This document shows, piece after piece, positions 42,367 through 53,000 of a stretch of 64,000 nucleotides of DNA. The stretch is from Strigops habroptila (lineage: Eukaryota > Chordata > Aves > Psittaciformes > Psittacidae). Positions within the stretch are counted from its first letter, which is position 1, and each line of letters opens with the position of its first letter. The stretch spans positions 1,766,719-1,830,718 of the forward strand of contig NC_044288.2 of assembly GCF_004027225.2 (NCBI RefSeq), given 5' to 3'. The notes below the pieces were generated by a model. It did no database searches. It had not been told where the DNA came from and worked only from the letters and a program-made list of their open reading frames with translations. The position numbers and the translations under genes are program-made.

Positions 42367-42564
42367 CTATTTCTGCATGTCACACTGCAGGAGGAGGACG
42401 ATGGAGGGGTCGCTCTTCGCTGCCTCCTTGAACTCCTCCAGGGAGATCTGGTCATCCTTGTCCTTGTCCATCTTTGTGAAGATCTTGTCAACACGCTGCT
42501 GGGGTGTCAGCCCATCTTGGTTCATCCTCATCATGATCACAGTCCCCACCATCTTGTAAATGGC
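42367..42564 (-). CDS. HPCAL4: HPCAL4 coding exon 3 (terminal)
   Basis: 65 codons and a stop, [20 protein letters not shown] through CDMQK. Holds EF4. Confidence 0.97.
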   Translation of the reverse strand, partial: AIYKMVGTVIMMRMNQDGLTPQQRVDKIFTKMDKDKDDQISLEEFKEAAKSDPSIVLLLQCDMQK

Positions 42565-43292
42565 CTGGAGGAACAAGAGAAGCAAAGTACCAGAGTGAGA
42601 ATGTTGGATGGACAGAAGGGAATGCAGGGACAGGATCGTTGCTCTACTGGGGCCCAATATGAGCTATGTTGCTGCACAGCTACATCAGATGCTCAGCAGG
42701 TACCTTTCAGACAAGGCTCTGGGCAGGAAAAGTCATCCTTTAATGCCAAAAGGACCCAACTATTGGGAAAAGCCTGGGAAAAGCCAGCAACCCCTGCTGC
42801 TTTTAAGCACTGGTACCTCAATGATCTCCAGCATCTCCAAGCGCGTGATCTTCCCGTCCCCATCCAGGTCATACATCTCAAAGGCCCAGTTGAGTTTCTG
42901 CTCAAAGGTGCCCCTGGAGGTGACGCTCAGGGCACAGATGAACTCCCTGAAGTCGATGGTCCCATCACCGTTCTTGTCAAAGGTGCGGAACGCGTGCTGG
43001 GCAAACTTGGAGGCATCTCCATAGGGGAAAAACTGCAGGGAGGAGAGAAGAGAGAGGTTGAAATGAGGAGGGGGAGCTACAGGGTGCTGGAGCCCTGGAG
43101 GCAGCCCTTGACCCCCCCAGTGGAGCCCACCTTGATGTAGAGCTGCTGGAACTCCTCCAGGTTGAGGATACCAGTGGGACAATCCTTGAGGAAGCCCTTG
43201 TACCACTGCTTCAGCTCCTGCTCGCTGAACTCCGTGCTCCTCACCAGGTCATCCAGCATCTCTGGGGCCAGCTTGCTGCTGTGCTTGCCCAT
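42367..43292 (-). CDS. HPCAL4: HPCAL4, hippocalcin-like neuronal calcium sensor (complete)
   Basis: EF-hand calcium sensor of the VILIP/hippocalcin family, mainly neuronal, membrane-targeted through N-myristoylation of Gly2. Coding exons 43131-43292, 42817-43032 and 42367-42564 give 191 residues, the exact family length. [16 protein letters not shown] carries the myristoylation signal. EF1 is degenerate with CPTG at 38-41, the family rule. EF2 is [12 protein letters not shown] (73-84), EF3 [12 protein letters not shown] (109-120) and EF4 [12 protein letters not shown] (159-170), all with intact ligands. The C-terminus LLLQCDMQK is the HPCAL4 signature as I recall it. HPCA and HPCAL1 end differently, so HPCAL4 is preferred, and synteny agrees. 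Confidence 0.97.
42817..43032 (-). CDS. HPCAL4: HPCAL4 coding exon 2
   Basis: 72 codons, [20 protein letters not shown] through LEMLEIIE. Holds EF2 and EF3. Acceptor cctgcag, donor GTACCA. Confidence 0.97.
43131..43292 (-). CDS. HPCAL4: HPCAL4 coding exon 1
   Basis: 54 codons from ATG, ending EEFQQLYIK at donor GTGGGC, phase 0. Eight leader bases (43293-43300) precede the ATG after acceptor cccgcccag. Confidence 0.97.
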
Positions 43293-43300
43293 GGCTGCCC

Positions 43301-44624
43301 CTGGGCGGGAAAACACGGATCTGACACACCAGGCATGGAGAGGGCTGGTGCTCCCAGGCCCTCCTCCACCTCAGCAGCTGGTTAACCCCACACCATGATG
43401 TCCAGCTGCCCTCTAAAGATGGGGCAAAGAAGAGGTAACACAAACCCTCCCTCGCACTGGTGGCCAAGCAGGGAGTGAGGATGGGCTGTGCCGTGGGGCG
43501 CTGGCAGAGCCTGTGGCTGTGTGGGCAGGACGTGGAGCTGCTCCGATACACGCCGTGCCCGTTCCCACGCAGCTCCGGCTGCCAGCGCCGCGCAGCCCGA
43601 ACACCAGATGGTTTGCTGAGAGCTTCTGGAGCTCCTCTCTCCATGAAGTTGAGCAGAAGTTAACCTGGAGCCTGACCAAGCTCCATCTCCCTTCTGAGCA
43701 TCTGATTTCCTGGCCATGTGGGCTCAGGGGACATGGGGGTATCCTGCAATGGGCACAAGCCTCCTCCTGCAACAATGTGGGGCTCCCATCCAGCCCCCTC
43801 CCAGTGAATCCCGCAGGCAGAGGCTGCTTCCTGCCCCATCATCCCACCAGCATCTGTCACCGTCTGCTGTGGCAGCGCTTAACCCACCACCCCTCGGCAG
43901 CCAGCACTGAGAAGACATCCAGACACCCACAGAGCACGATGCTTCCCAGTGATGCCCAGCTCAGCTGTGGAGCTGAACGAGCCCTCTTGGCACCAGAGCC
44001 CAGCTCTAACCTGTAGGGACCGATTAATCCCACCATGTACCACACTCACGTCCTCCCGCATCTCCCACCACCATGCTGGTAGGTGGGTGCAGCCCCTTGC
44101 CAGCTCAAGGGGCAGCTCTTCCCATCAGGGAACAGCAGGGAGGACCTTTGTTAGAAGCATCACACCTTATCCTGCAAGCTAAGACCTCAAAGAGGCCAGG
44201 ACTCAAGAGCAGCATCCTTTGGCCCACAGACCTCGATTCCCTTCTGAGCAAGACCCAGCACAGGCCGTGCCAGGACAGGGAACAGTAGAAGGGACATCAC
44301 ACGCTTGGCATGAACTCAAAGCACACTTGGCTCACTTCAAAGCACCAATATCATCATGGGCCATGGGCTGTTGGTCCCAAAACAGGACAGAGGGGGGGTC
44401 ATCACGGGTGTCCCCCCCTGGGTCCGCACCCTGGGCTGCACAGGGCACCCAGCATCACCCACCGGCTCGGCACCCTGGGGAGCAGGGAAGGGGATGGACG
44501 GGGCGGGGGGGCCGGGGGCTGCTCTGCCCGCCCGGGGGGTAGCTCCGGGGCACCGACCCCGACAACCCCGGGGAACCGAGTCCCAGCCCCGGGGGGACGC
44601 GGCTCCGGCCCCGACGGCCCTTAC
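43301..44624 (-). other. HPCAL4: HPCAL4 5' intron
   Basis: Intron inferred between the acceptor at 43301-43302 and a strong donor, CGACAG followed by GTAAGG, at about 44624. No other feature seen. Confidence 0.65.
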
Positions 44625-44770
44625 CTGTCGTGCGGCGCGGGCAGCGGCGGGGCCGGTGCCGGTACCGGAGGGGCCGCGGTCCAGCCCGGCGGCTCTGCCC
44701 GCGCCGCTCCCGCCCTTCTTGTAGCCGCGGGCCGCCCGCCCCCCCGCCAGCAGCGTTCGTCCATTGGCTG
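44625..44770 (-). promoter_or_regulatory. HPCAL4: HPCAL4 noncoding first exon and CpG promoter
   Basis: A CpG island (about 44480-44770) with a consensus donor on the minus strand, so the first exon should be noncoding and lie within 44625 to about 44730. No TATA box. The transcription start is inferred. Confidence 0.6.
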
Positions 44771-45004
44771 GGAGCGCTGTCAGTCAACCGAGAGGGGCCG
44801 CAGGGGGGGTCGAGGTGGGATATTGTGGGGGTATTGGGAGGCTGGGGGGTGGGAAATGGCACTGGGATGCTGGGGGCCGCTGGAGGGGAAAGTGGAGAGG
44901 GACCGGGATGCAGGGGGGATGCTGGCAGTGGGTTGCAGGGAGGATGCTGGAACCAAGATGCTGGGACCAGAATGCAAGGACCGGGATGTGGGTACCGGGA
45001 TGCA

Positions 45005-45085
45005 AGGGGCACGCTGGCAGTGGGATGCAGGGGGCATGCTGGCAGTGGGATGCAGGGGGCACGCTGGCAGTGGGATGCTGGTGGT
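45005..45085 (+). repeat. 25-bp minisatellite
   Basis: About three tandem units of CACGCTGGCAGTGGGATGCAGGGGG with one-base differences. More diverged gggatgctggnnc-type units reach back to about 44860. Confidence 0.9.
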
Positions 45086-46708
45086 GTTGGTTCAGCATCA
45101 GGGATTCTGCAGGCCCTGCCTGCTTGGAGGTGCCAGCCTGGTCACCAGTGAGCAGAGCCCTCCTGTACTCCCTGCCCTGCTGCCACTCACTGCTTCTGCT
45201 TCCTCCTCCTCACTCTGCCCCCCTCACCCACCTCTAGCTCCTGTTCCTGATGGTGCCTGATCTCCAAGCATCCCAAAATCCCCTTCTCTTGTGCTTTAGG
45301 GCTGGCAGAGGCCATGCTGCCTGTATCTCCCTGCCAGGCACCCAGCAAGGCCCCACACTGCCCACACTGAGGGGACACAGCAGGTCCTCTCTGCTTGGCA
45401 GAGCCGTGGCTGAAGCACAGAGGGAAAAGAGCCCAGAAATCCGCCCTGATCTCCGGAACCAAACGTGGAGTGTTTCCATGGCAATCACTGGTGGCTCTTC
45501 CCAGTGACCTTGGTTGCCCCACCATGATCCCAGTGCCACCTCTGCAGCTGGTGGCCACTGAGCCGGGATGAAGTCTCAGTCCAGCCAGTGCTAGTCCCCC
45601 ATCCTGGTTCCCAAGGGAGCTGTGGGATGCCACGGGGTGCTCTCCCATTTCCAGTGGGGCTGCAGGGACCCATCATGCTGGGAGCAGCAGGGATGGACGC
45701 CCCATGGCTGATCACACGTTCCTGCACCATGCCCTTGGCCAGGGCTGGATCCCCACCTGGGTTGGGGTGATTCAGCCCTGCAGCTTTCAGGTCCCTCCAC
45801 CAGGGCACATGGCCCCAAAACCTCTCTATGAGCCTGCCCAAGAGCACAGGGGGATGAGCCCCCCCTGGGCACCCCACGGCTGGTTCTCATGTGCTCAACT
45901 CATGGGGTTGGGCTGTGCCAAAGGAGCATGGGGTGGCTGGAAGAGGTGGGGGAGCACCAGGCTGTGAGTGCCACATGGGTGCCCTGGGGTGGCTGTGGGG
46001 TACTGGGGTGTCCAACTTTACAGGGCTGTGACACCCAAAGTCCTGGTGTGCTGGGGAAATGGGATTAGCAGCATTGGTGTCCCCAGGCACGGGGCTGGAA
46101 CACCCGGCTGAGCCCAGCAACTAGATCAGGGCACCCCAATGCCCTCACATGAGCCCAGGCTCAAATGTTGGCCCTGGGGTTGCAGGAGGTGCACCAGGCT
46201 GTCCGGGGGACACACACGGGCTCTGCAGACGGCGCTGGCTCCGCGCTGCCCTTTGCTCCCCACTCCCGCAGCAGCATCACCCCAGCTCCCTGCCCCGGGC
46301 CCGCCGGGGCGCAGAGCTGCCAGGACCACCCCGCGTTCCCAAAATCTTCGTTACCCAGCGGCGCTGCGGATGCGAAGGGCTGCAGCTTCCCCCAGCGGCT
46401 ACGGGCTGCAGCAGCACGGCCTGGGGGGGCTGTGCCCAACTTGGGGGACATCATCTCTTGGGGAGCAGCCACACGAACCCCTCCTGGCCTGGTCCGGGGA
46501 GGACTCGAGGGAGGATGGATGGTGCTGCCTGGCCAAAACGAGGTCCCGGGGGCACGAATCTGGTTTGTCCCCATGGCGGTGGCACCGGGTGGGTTGGTGA
46601 CTGTCCCCCCCCACCGGCGGGGAAGCGGTGCCATCCATGGGCTGCGGTAGGAACTAAGGAAAATGTGGGGCTTCCCTCCCCCCGCTCAGAGCTGGCTGTG
46701 GCAAGGGG

Positions 46709-46731
46709 ACACACACACACACACACACACA
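46709..46731 (+). repeat. (AC)n microsatellite
   Basis: Eleven AC dinucleotides. Confidence 0.97.
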
Positions 46732-46849
46732 GAGGCACCCACTCGGTGTCACCGCGTCCCCCAAAACCATGGAGCAGCCCCGCAGCGGGACCCGCAGCCC
46801 GGGCCCAGGCAGCCGCCGGCACGCAGGGGGTTAAACATCCCCGTCTTCC

Positions 46850-47013
46850 TCACACTGGAGACGTCACCGTCACCAGTGTCGGGGCCGGGGGGGTTATGGT
46901 GGTCTTTGTGGTGCGCTCGGCGCTAGCGCAGGGCTCACGGCGCTTCCCGACGCTCCGCAGCACCCGGAGGCACCGGCCGCCGCCTGCCCGCGCCTTCAGC
47001 CCCCACCGACACG
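46850..47013 (+). promoter_or_regulatory. candidate CYRI distal promoter and leader exon
   Basis: CpG-rich stretch ending in a consensus donor (CACCGACACG followed by GTGAGT; exon end 47013). Two TGACG-type half sites (ACGTCACCGTCA, 46862-46873) sit at its start. It is the first plus-strand leader candidate above the CYRI coding exons. Inferred from sequence only. Confidence 0.4.
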
Positions 47014-49400
47014 GTGAGTGACCGGGACGCGGGGGCCACCGGGCCTGAGACCGGCGCCGGGGGGGAGGCTGTAGCAGCCGCTGGTTGTGTCCCCCAGGGA
47101 CCCAAACCCTTGTAAGGGCCCCTCTTTCCCTTTGCACCCCGAAACCCGGTGCACCCAGCGCTGACAGACCGGGGGTGCAGGGTGGGTGCAGCTCCCCACC
47201 CCGGGATGATGCTGCAACCCCGGGGGGGACCTGGGTGGGTGCGGGAGCGTGGCTGGGTGCTGCGGCTCGGCTCCTGCGGTAAATCCTGCCGCTCACCCGC
47301 AGCCGCAGCGATAGAGGCCCCCGGCACCCCACTGGCCCCGCTCGTGGGGCTGAGCCCATGGGGGGACTCACTTCTCCCTCCAGCCACGGAGGTCCCCAAA
47401 GCGGGGGGTGACAGACCCGGGAAGCCCCAGCTCCACCCCGGGCAGGGCTGGGGGTTCCCCGGCTCATCCTAGGGCAGCATCTGGCCCTGGCACTCTGATT
47501 CCCAGGATAAGGTCGCCCACCCCGAAATAATCCTTCAGGCACCGCGCATCCGACCCTGGAGCGGCTGCGGCGATGCCAGCGTGGCCATGGGTGGGGGGCA
47601 GCGGCAAGAGGGGCTCGGTGATGGCGATGGGCACCAAGTGGGCACCCAGTGGGCACCAGCGGTGGAGGGGGGGGTGCGGGACTTGGAGCCGGGTCAAGGG
47701 AAGGGGCACCCAGCCCCTGGCCGGGGCGCGGTGCTGCACCAGGCTGCGGTGCCCACAGTGATGCTGCGCTGGTGGCAAAGGGGCACAGCCCCAAGATAGC
47801 CCCGGGTGACACTGAGATGGCCTGATCCGGGACATGACTGCCCCTTTGGGGTGGTCAATAAGGGCACCGCCAGCATGGGGGTAGCGATGCTCCTGGGTGC
47901 AGGATTTGGCCGTGCCTGGAGCAGGAGGGGGGGTCACGCCATCAGCTGGGACGTCCCTATGGAGATGACACCCGCCACGGGGTCCCCATGGGGCAGGATG
48001 CTCGGGGGAAGCAGTCCGGGGTGGGTGCCTTTCCCCGTGGATTTGGGGAGCTCAGTCCCCCCAGTTCAGGCTCATGGCGCTGGGCAGCCACACTGGTGCA
48101 AGCCCCTCGCCTGCCCCAACAGCCACCCGGGGGGCGGACGTGCCGTGGGTCCCCAGGCCAAGGGCCACTGTGGAGTGTAAGCACCTGGGGCCACAGAGGG
48201 TGCAAATCAGGGACTGACCCCCAAGCGGAGCCGTCCCTGCAGACCAGGGGGGCTGCAGCCATCCCCGTCCTCCCACCCAGCACCAAACCCCTGTGCCACA
48301 GCTCAGGCCTCATGCCAGGGCAGCCTCATGCTGGGGACATGGGGACCCGTCCTTGCCCCCTCCCTGGGCACAGGCAGGGTTCAGCGATGACAAATCTCAG
48401 TCCCAAGCCGCCTGTCAAGGACAACCGTGGCACGGGCATAAGCACAGCGTGTGCGTGAATGCCAGAGGAGAGGGTGCAAATCTCCCCCCCTCCACTGCTC
48501 TGGGCACCCCAGGGACCCCTCAGCACCATCCTGCGGGCCCCAGCACCCCTCCAAAAAACCCCAGCACCCAGAGGGATGAACCCCGGGGTCACTGCACCAG
48601 GCAGCCCTCGATGCCTTTGTGCCACTCCACAGGGTACACACACCCAGTGCACATGGGGAAACTGAGGCAGGGGAGTGCAGTGGGGAACCGGGGTGCCCTG
48701 GCTCCCCCAAAACAGCCTGGGTTTTAGCATCAGCCCAGTGCAGCCCCAGTGTAAAGCCACTGCTTCCCAGGCCTGGGAGGAGGAGGAGGAAGGCAGAGCC
48801 ATCACTGTTGATGCTCAGGGGCTGAGCTGGGGCTGAGCAGGGAGCACTGGGCTGGGGGGCAGCAGCCCTGCCACTCCCCACTGCTACTGCCTCCTTCAGC
48901 TCTCCCTCTCCCATTCCCTCGCCACATTAATTAAACCCAAATGCTTAATTACAACTTGCTGAATCCCTCAGCCACTTCTCAGAGCCAACCCCATGGGGCC
49001 AACTCCGACCCCCCCACATCCCCTTAGGAAACGTTGGAGATGGGGGAACCTGGGGAGCATCCCGGCACCTGCAGGATTTGGGTTGTGGCTCAGCAGCAGC
49101 AGCATAAAGGGATCTTCATGCAACGCGTGGAAAAGAGCAAACCCAACCAGCAGCACCGGGAATTTCATCCCTGGGGGCCTTGGTCTCTCCAAGGGAAGAT
49201 GGGGACAGATGGCTCAGCCCCGGGGTTGTCCCTGCGCTGTCCCAAGGGGATGGGGATGCTCAGCCGGTGCCTGGCTGCTGGCAATAAAAAATGATCGAGG
49301 TAAATCAGGTGAAGGCTGGTGGCGGGGTGCGGGGTGGGGGTCCCCCAAGGGCATGGGGTGCCCATGGGGTGTCCTGACCCTCCTGCGTTCCTGCCTGCAG
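47014..49400 (+). other. candidate CYRI leader intron
   Basis: Two kilobases between the distal leader donor and the next noncoding exon candidate. It holds 16-mer copy 4 and an AT-rich, TTAATTAA-containing patch near 48925-48955. No gene recognised. Confidence 0.4.
48654..48669 (-). repeat. 16-mer family copy 4 (reverse)
   Basis: TGGGGAAACTGAGGCA, exact complement of the 16-mer. Confidence 0.6.
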
Positions 49401-49479
49401 GTCCCTGCCAGCCCATGAAGTGATTCAGGCGGGTGGCACAGCCCCTGCTCCTGCCATAGCCGCCGCACCGGGCACCGAG
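49401..49479 (+). other. candidate CYRI noncoding 5' exon
   Basis: Seventy-nine bases bounded by a strong acceptor (gttcctgcctgcag) and a consensus donor (CACCGAG followed by GTAAGG). It lies above the first coding exons, so it would be 5' UTR. Confidence 0.4.
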
Positions 49480-49639
49480 GTAAGGACTCGGGGCTGTGGC
49501 TGTGCAGTAGGTGGGATGCTCCGGTGCTGGCGCCAGACCCCCAAACAGGGTCTGTGTGGCTGAAATCCCAGCTGAGGTCTTCCCCTGCCCATGGGGGGAT
49601 GCCCAGCCCCGTCAGTGAGGGAATTGGCGTGACCCCATG

Positions 49640-49825
49640 AGGGGAACCGGGGTGCCTCGGGGGAGGCGGTGGGGACGGGGCGCCCGCAGGAATCGCGACA
49701 CTCCCAACCCGCGCCCCGCTCCCCGCTTCCCTCCCCGCCGCGGCACCCGGTGCCGGTCGAGCCGCCGCGTTTCGGCGGATGCTCACACCGGGGCTGGGGA
49801 CCGCGGGGCCGGGGGCCGGGCGCAG
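49640..49825 (+). promoter_or_regulatory. candidate CYRI proximal CpG promoter
   Basis: Dense CpG sequence ending in a donor-like CGGGCGCAG followed by GTAGGT, 95 bases above the acceptor of coding exon 1a. It could supply an alternative first exon. Confidence 0.4.
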
Positions 49826-49932
49826 GTAGGTGCCGCGGTTGCGTTGGGGGCTCGGGCGCACCGGGGTATCCGGCCGGCGGTTGCCGGTGCTGTTCCACTG
49901 TGCTGTGTTTCTCTCGCTCAGGTCTGCTGGCC

Positions 49933-50002
49933 ATGGGCAACCTCATAAAGGTATTGGGCAAAGATTTAGAAAACTGTCCTCATTTTTTCCTGGATTTTGA
50001 AA
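49933..50002 (+). CDS. CYRI alternative coding exon 1a (CYRIA-like)
   Basis: 23 codons plus one base: [16 protein letters not shown] then HFFLDFE, donor GTAAGT. The exon itself starts at 49921 after acceptor ctctcgctcag. [11 protein letters not shown] resembles [11 protein letters not shown] of CYRIA. Confidence 0.92.
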
Positions 50003-53000
50003 GTAAGTCCCGTGAGCGGGGCGGGCGCGGGGCGGGCCGGGGCCACCGCCGCGGCTGCTCTCCGCAAGATGGGGATAGGCATCAGTGTGTCCCCGAGCAG
50101 CCCCGTATCCCCAGGCGCCTCGGGGCAGCCCCGGATGCGACCCACAAAGGGCTGAGTTGGGCAGGAGAGCAGGACCTGTGCCTGCCCCATCCCTGAACGT
50201 GCGGGGAGACGTCCCTGGCTGAGCTCCTGTGTCCTTGGCAGCAGGACCTGGCCCGTGAGGACTTCAGCCACATGCCCACCGCTGTTAGTTGATGGCACCG
50301 GGTGGCCATTCAGGAGAGCCGGGAGGCCGGGAATGCCGGGGAAGGAGGAGGGAATGATGCATGCGCCTGTGCTGCAGGACGGGCAGTGCGGTGGTCGCAG
50401 CCTGCATCTGAGGAACAGGGGTCAGGGGCTCCAGTTCAGCCCAGGGGACCTGCCCCAGCTTCTCACTGGCCTGGGCTAACTGGGACATGGCCCTTACACG
50501 TCTCCGGCTGGACACGGGTGTACGGGAGATGGTGGCCACCACGGCAGAAGGCTGGACCCGGCGCAGCCCCAGGGCCCCCCCTTTGCTCCCTCTCCCCACC
50601 TTCCTCCTGGGGCACAGCCCAGAGCAAGAGCAAGGGGGGGTAAAAATAGTGCAGCAGCAGCCGCTCGCCTCGGCACTGGCACGTCCCAAAATAGCCGGGT
50701 TGGGGTCACGCAGCCGCCCCGCTCCCACGGTGAGGGACCTTCCTGGCTCCTCCTCGGTCCTTTGAGCCTTCGCCCACCTCCAGCCCTCTCCTCAGCCTCT
50801 GGCACGGGGATGGGGCTGGAGGGGCTCCTCAGGACCCCCGTATCAGGGCTGGCTCTGCAGCTAGAGGCGGGGACACTCCTGTAGCCAAGACTTCAGGGAC
50901 TTGCTCACCGCTTCGCCCGGCGGCTCTCTCCTCCCTCTGCTCCTTCCTCTCCATCACCCCATCCGCCAGCGCTCATCACCATCGGGGGGGAAGAGGCTGC
51001 AGCCGGGGCCGGGAGCAGCCGCGGGGTCACCCCGAGCCCCGGGGAGCCGTGGTGGGGAGACGGGGGCTCCGGCCGCCGCCGGCCTCTGCCCGTAGCCCAG
51101 CACCTCTTCCCCGAGCACCACCTCACCATCATGCTTTTTGCCTCTTGTTTCTTCTCTTGCAGGTTTCACATGGGGAACCTTCTAAAAGTGTTGACTTATA
51201 ACGAACTTGACCAAGGCCCTAATTTTTTCCTTGACTTTGAAAGTGAGATGGGATTTTTATTTCCCTTTTTCGTTCCGTACTTCTCCTGAGTTCCACATCC
51301 TCACCATTTTGAGTTCTCGTCCCCGTCGCCCATCGCATCGCGCCCATCCCAGACGTCCTCCCCCCACCTTTGCTGTCCAGGGGTCTCCCCGGGGAGGGGG
51401 GGGCCGCGGCCGCAGACCCATGGCCGGGGGCTATCGCTCCCCACCTCTTCCCCGGGGCAGTTTGCAGCCCGTTGGGGCTGAGGGCTGCTCAAGGACCCCT
51501 CCGTGAGCAGGACCACGGTCGCAGGGCAGCCAGGACTCACCCCCACCTTCCCCAACCTACGGCTTGGCTCAAGCTTGAGCAAGGAGATGGACCAGGGGGA
51601 GAAACCCGCCAGGAAGGGCTGTGGGCCGGCGGGGGAGCCGTGGGAACGGGGTGCTGCACCCCACCGCGGCTCTCGCCTCCCGGGGCCCCGCTCAGAGCCC
51701 TCCGGGTTTCTCTCCCCGGGGCGCTGCCCTGCAGATGCGCAGCCGACGGCGGCCGAGACGGCGGTGTGGAACCAGGTGAACGCGGTGCTGGAGGAGGCAC
51801 AGGCTGTGCTGGCCGAGCTGCAGTCCTACACGGGCGCGGGGCAGGAGATCCGAGAGGTGGGTGCAGCCCCGGCGCCCGCGGCCGCGCTCCCGCCGCGCCG
51901 TGAAGCAAACGCGGGTGCTCCCCCCTCCACAGGCCATCCAGAACCCCGCGGACCCGCGGCTGCAGGAGCGCGCCTGGAGCGCCGTCTGCCCGCTCGTCGC
52001 TAAGCTGAAGCGCTTCTACGAGTTCTCCCTGCGGCTGGGTGAGCGCCCCGAGCCCTGGCCCCCCTTCCCCACATCCCCCCGTGGCATCTCACATCCCTCA
52101 TAGAATCTCAGACTGGTTTGGGTTGGAAAGGACCTTAAGATCATGCAGTTCCAACCCCCTGCCATGGGCAGGGACACCTCACACTAGACCATGATGTCCA
52201 AGGCTCTGTCCAACCTGGCCTTGAACACTGCCAGGGATGGAGCATTTATCACTTCTCTGGGCACCCTGTGCCAGCGCCTCAGCACCCTCACAGGGAAGAA
52301 CTTCTTCCTTATATCTAACCTGAATTTCCCTTGTTTCAGTTTGAACCCATCACCCCTTGTCCTCTCACTACAGTCCCTGATGAAGAGTCCCTCTCCAGCA
52401 CCCCTGTAGCCCCCTTCAGACCCTGGAACATCCCCCCATTGCATCCCACATCCCTCTGTGGATGCAGCAGCGGGGCAGGGTGGGGGGAGGCCTGGCCGTG
52501 GGGTGGATGCCGCACTGCCCCGTGCCTCAGTTTCCCCAGCTGGGGCTGGGGACATGCAGGGGGGACCAGCGGTGCTTTGTCCCCAGAGAACGCGCTGCGG
52601 AGCCTGCTGGAGGCGCTCACCAGCCCCCCGTATGCCCCGACCCAGCACCTCGAGCGGGAGCAAGCCTTGGCCAAGCAGTTTGCAGAGATCCTCCACTTCA
52701 CCCTCAGCTTCGATGAGCTCAAGGTACCTCCCCATGGGACCGGGACGTGGGATGGCTGCGGGCTCTGCACACTCGGATCCTCATTCAAACCCCATGAGCC
52801 AGAACAGCCCCTTGGGACCCCTGAGGCTCCCCCCAGGCTCTGGCCATGGCCCCTCAAACAGGGCTCCCCTCCACAGATGACCAACCCTGCCATCCAGAAT
52901 GACTTCAGCTACTACAGAAGGACCATCAGCCGAAATCGCATTAACAATCTGCAGGTGAGGGGGGTCCCAGGACAGGGGATGGTTCAGGAGGGTTCTACCT

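Larger units (their letters stand above)
44771..46830. other. intergenic, between divergent HPCAL4 and CYRI promoters
   Basis: Two kilobases between head-to-head promoters. It includes a 25-bp minisatellite and an (AC)n tract, listed separately. The frames through it (44310-45260, 46149-47021) are compositional. Confidence 0.6.

Noticed and set aside
42517-43140. 207-codon plus-strand frame opposite HPCAL4
   Set aside because: Shadow of the HPCAL4 EF-hand exons on the other strand.
44466-44488. RE1/NRSE-like CTCGGCACCCTGGGGAGCAG near the HPCAL4 promoter
   Set aside because: Several mismatches to the 21-base consensus; too weak to call.
44310-45260. 316-codon open frame spanning the HPCAL4 promoter and a minisatellite
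   Set aside because: Repetitive GC-rich translation antisense to the HPCAL4 first exon; not a protein family.
46850-47812. 320-codon minus-strand frame over the CYRI leader
   Set aside because: Compositional frame in CpG-rich DNA, Pro/Arg/Ala-rich, no recognisable domain.
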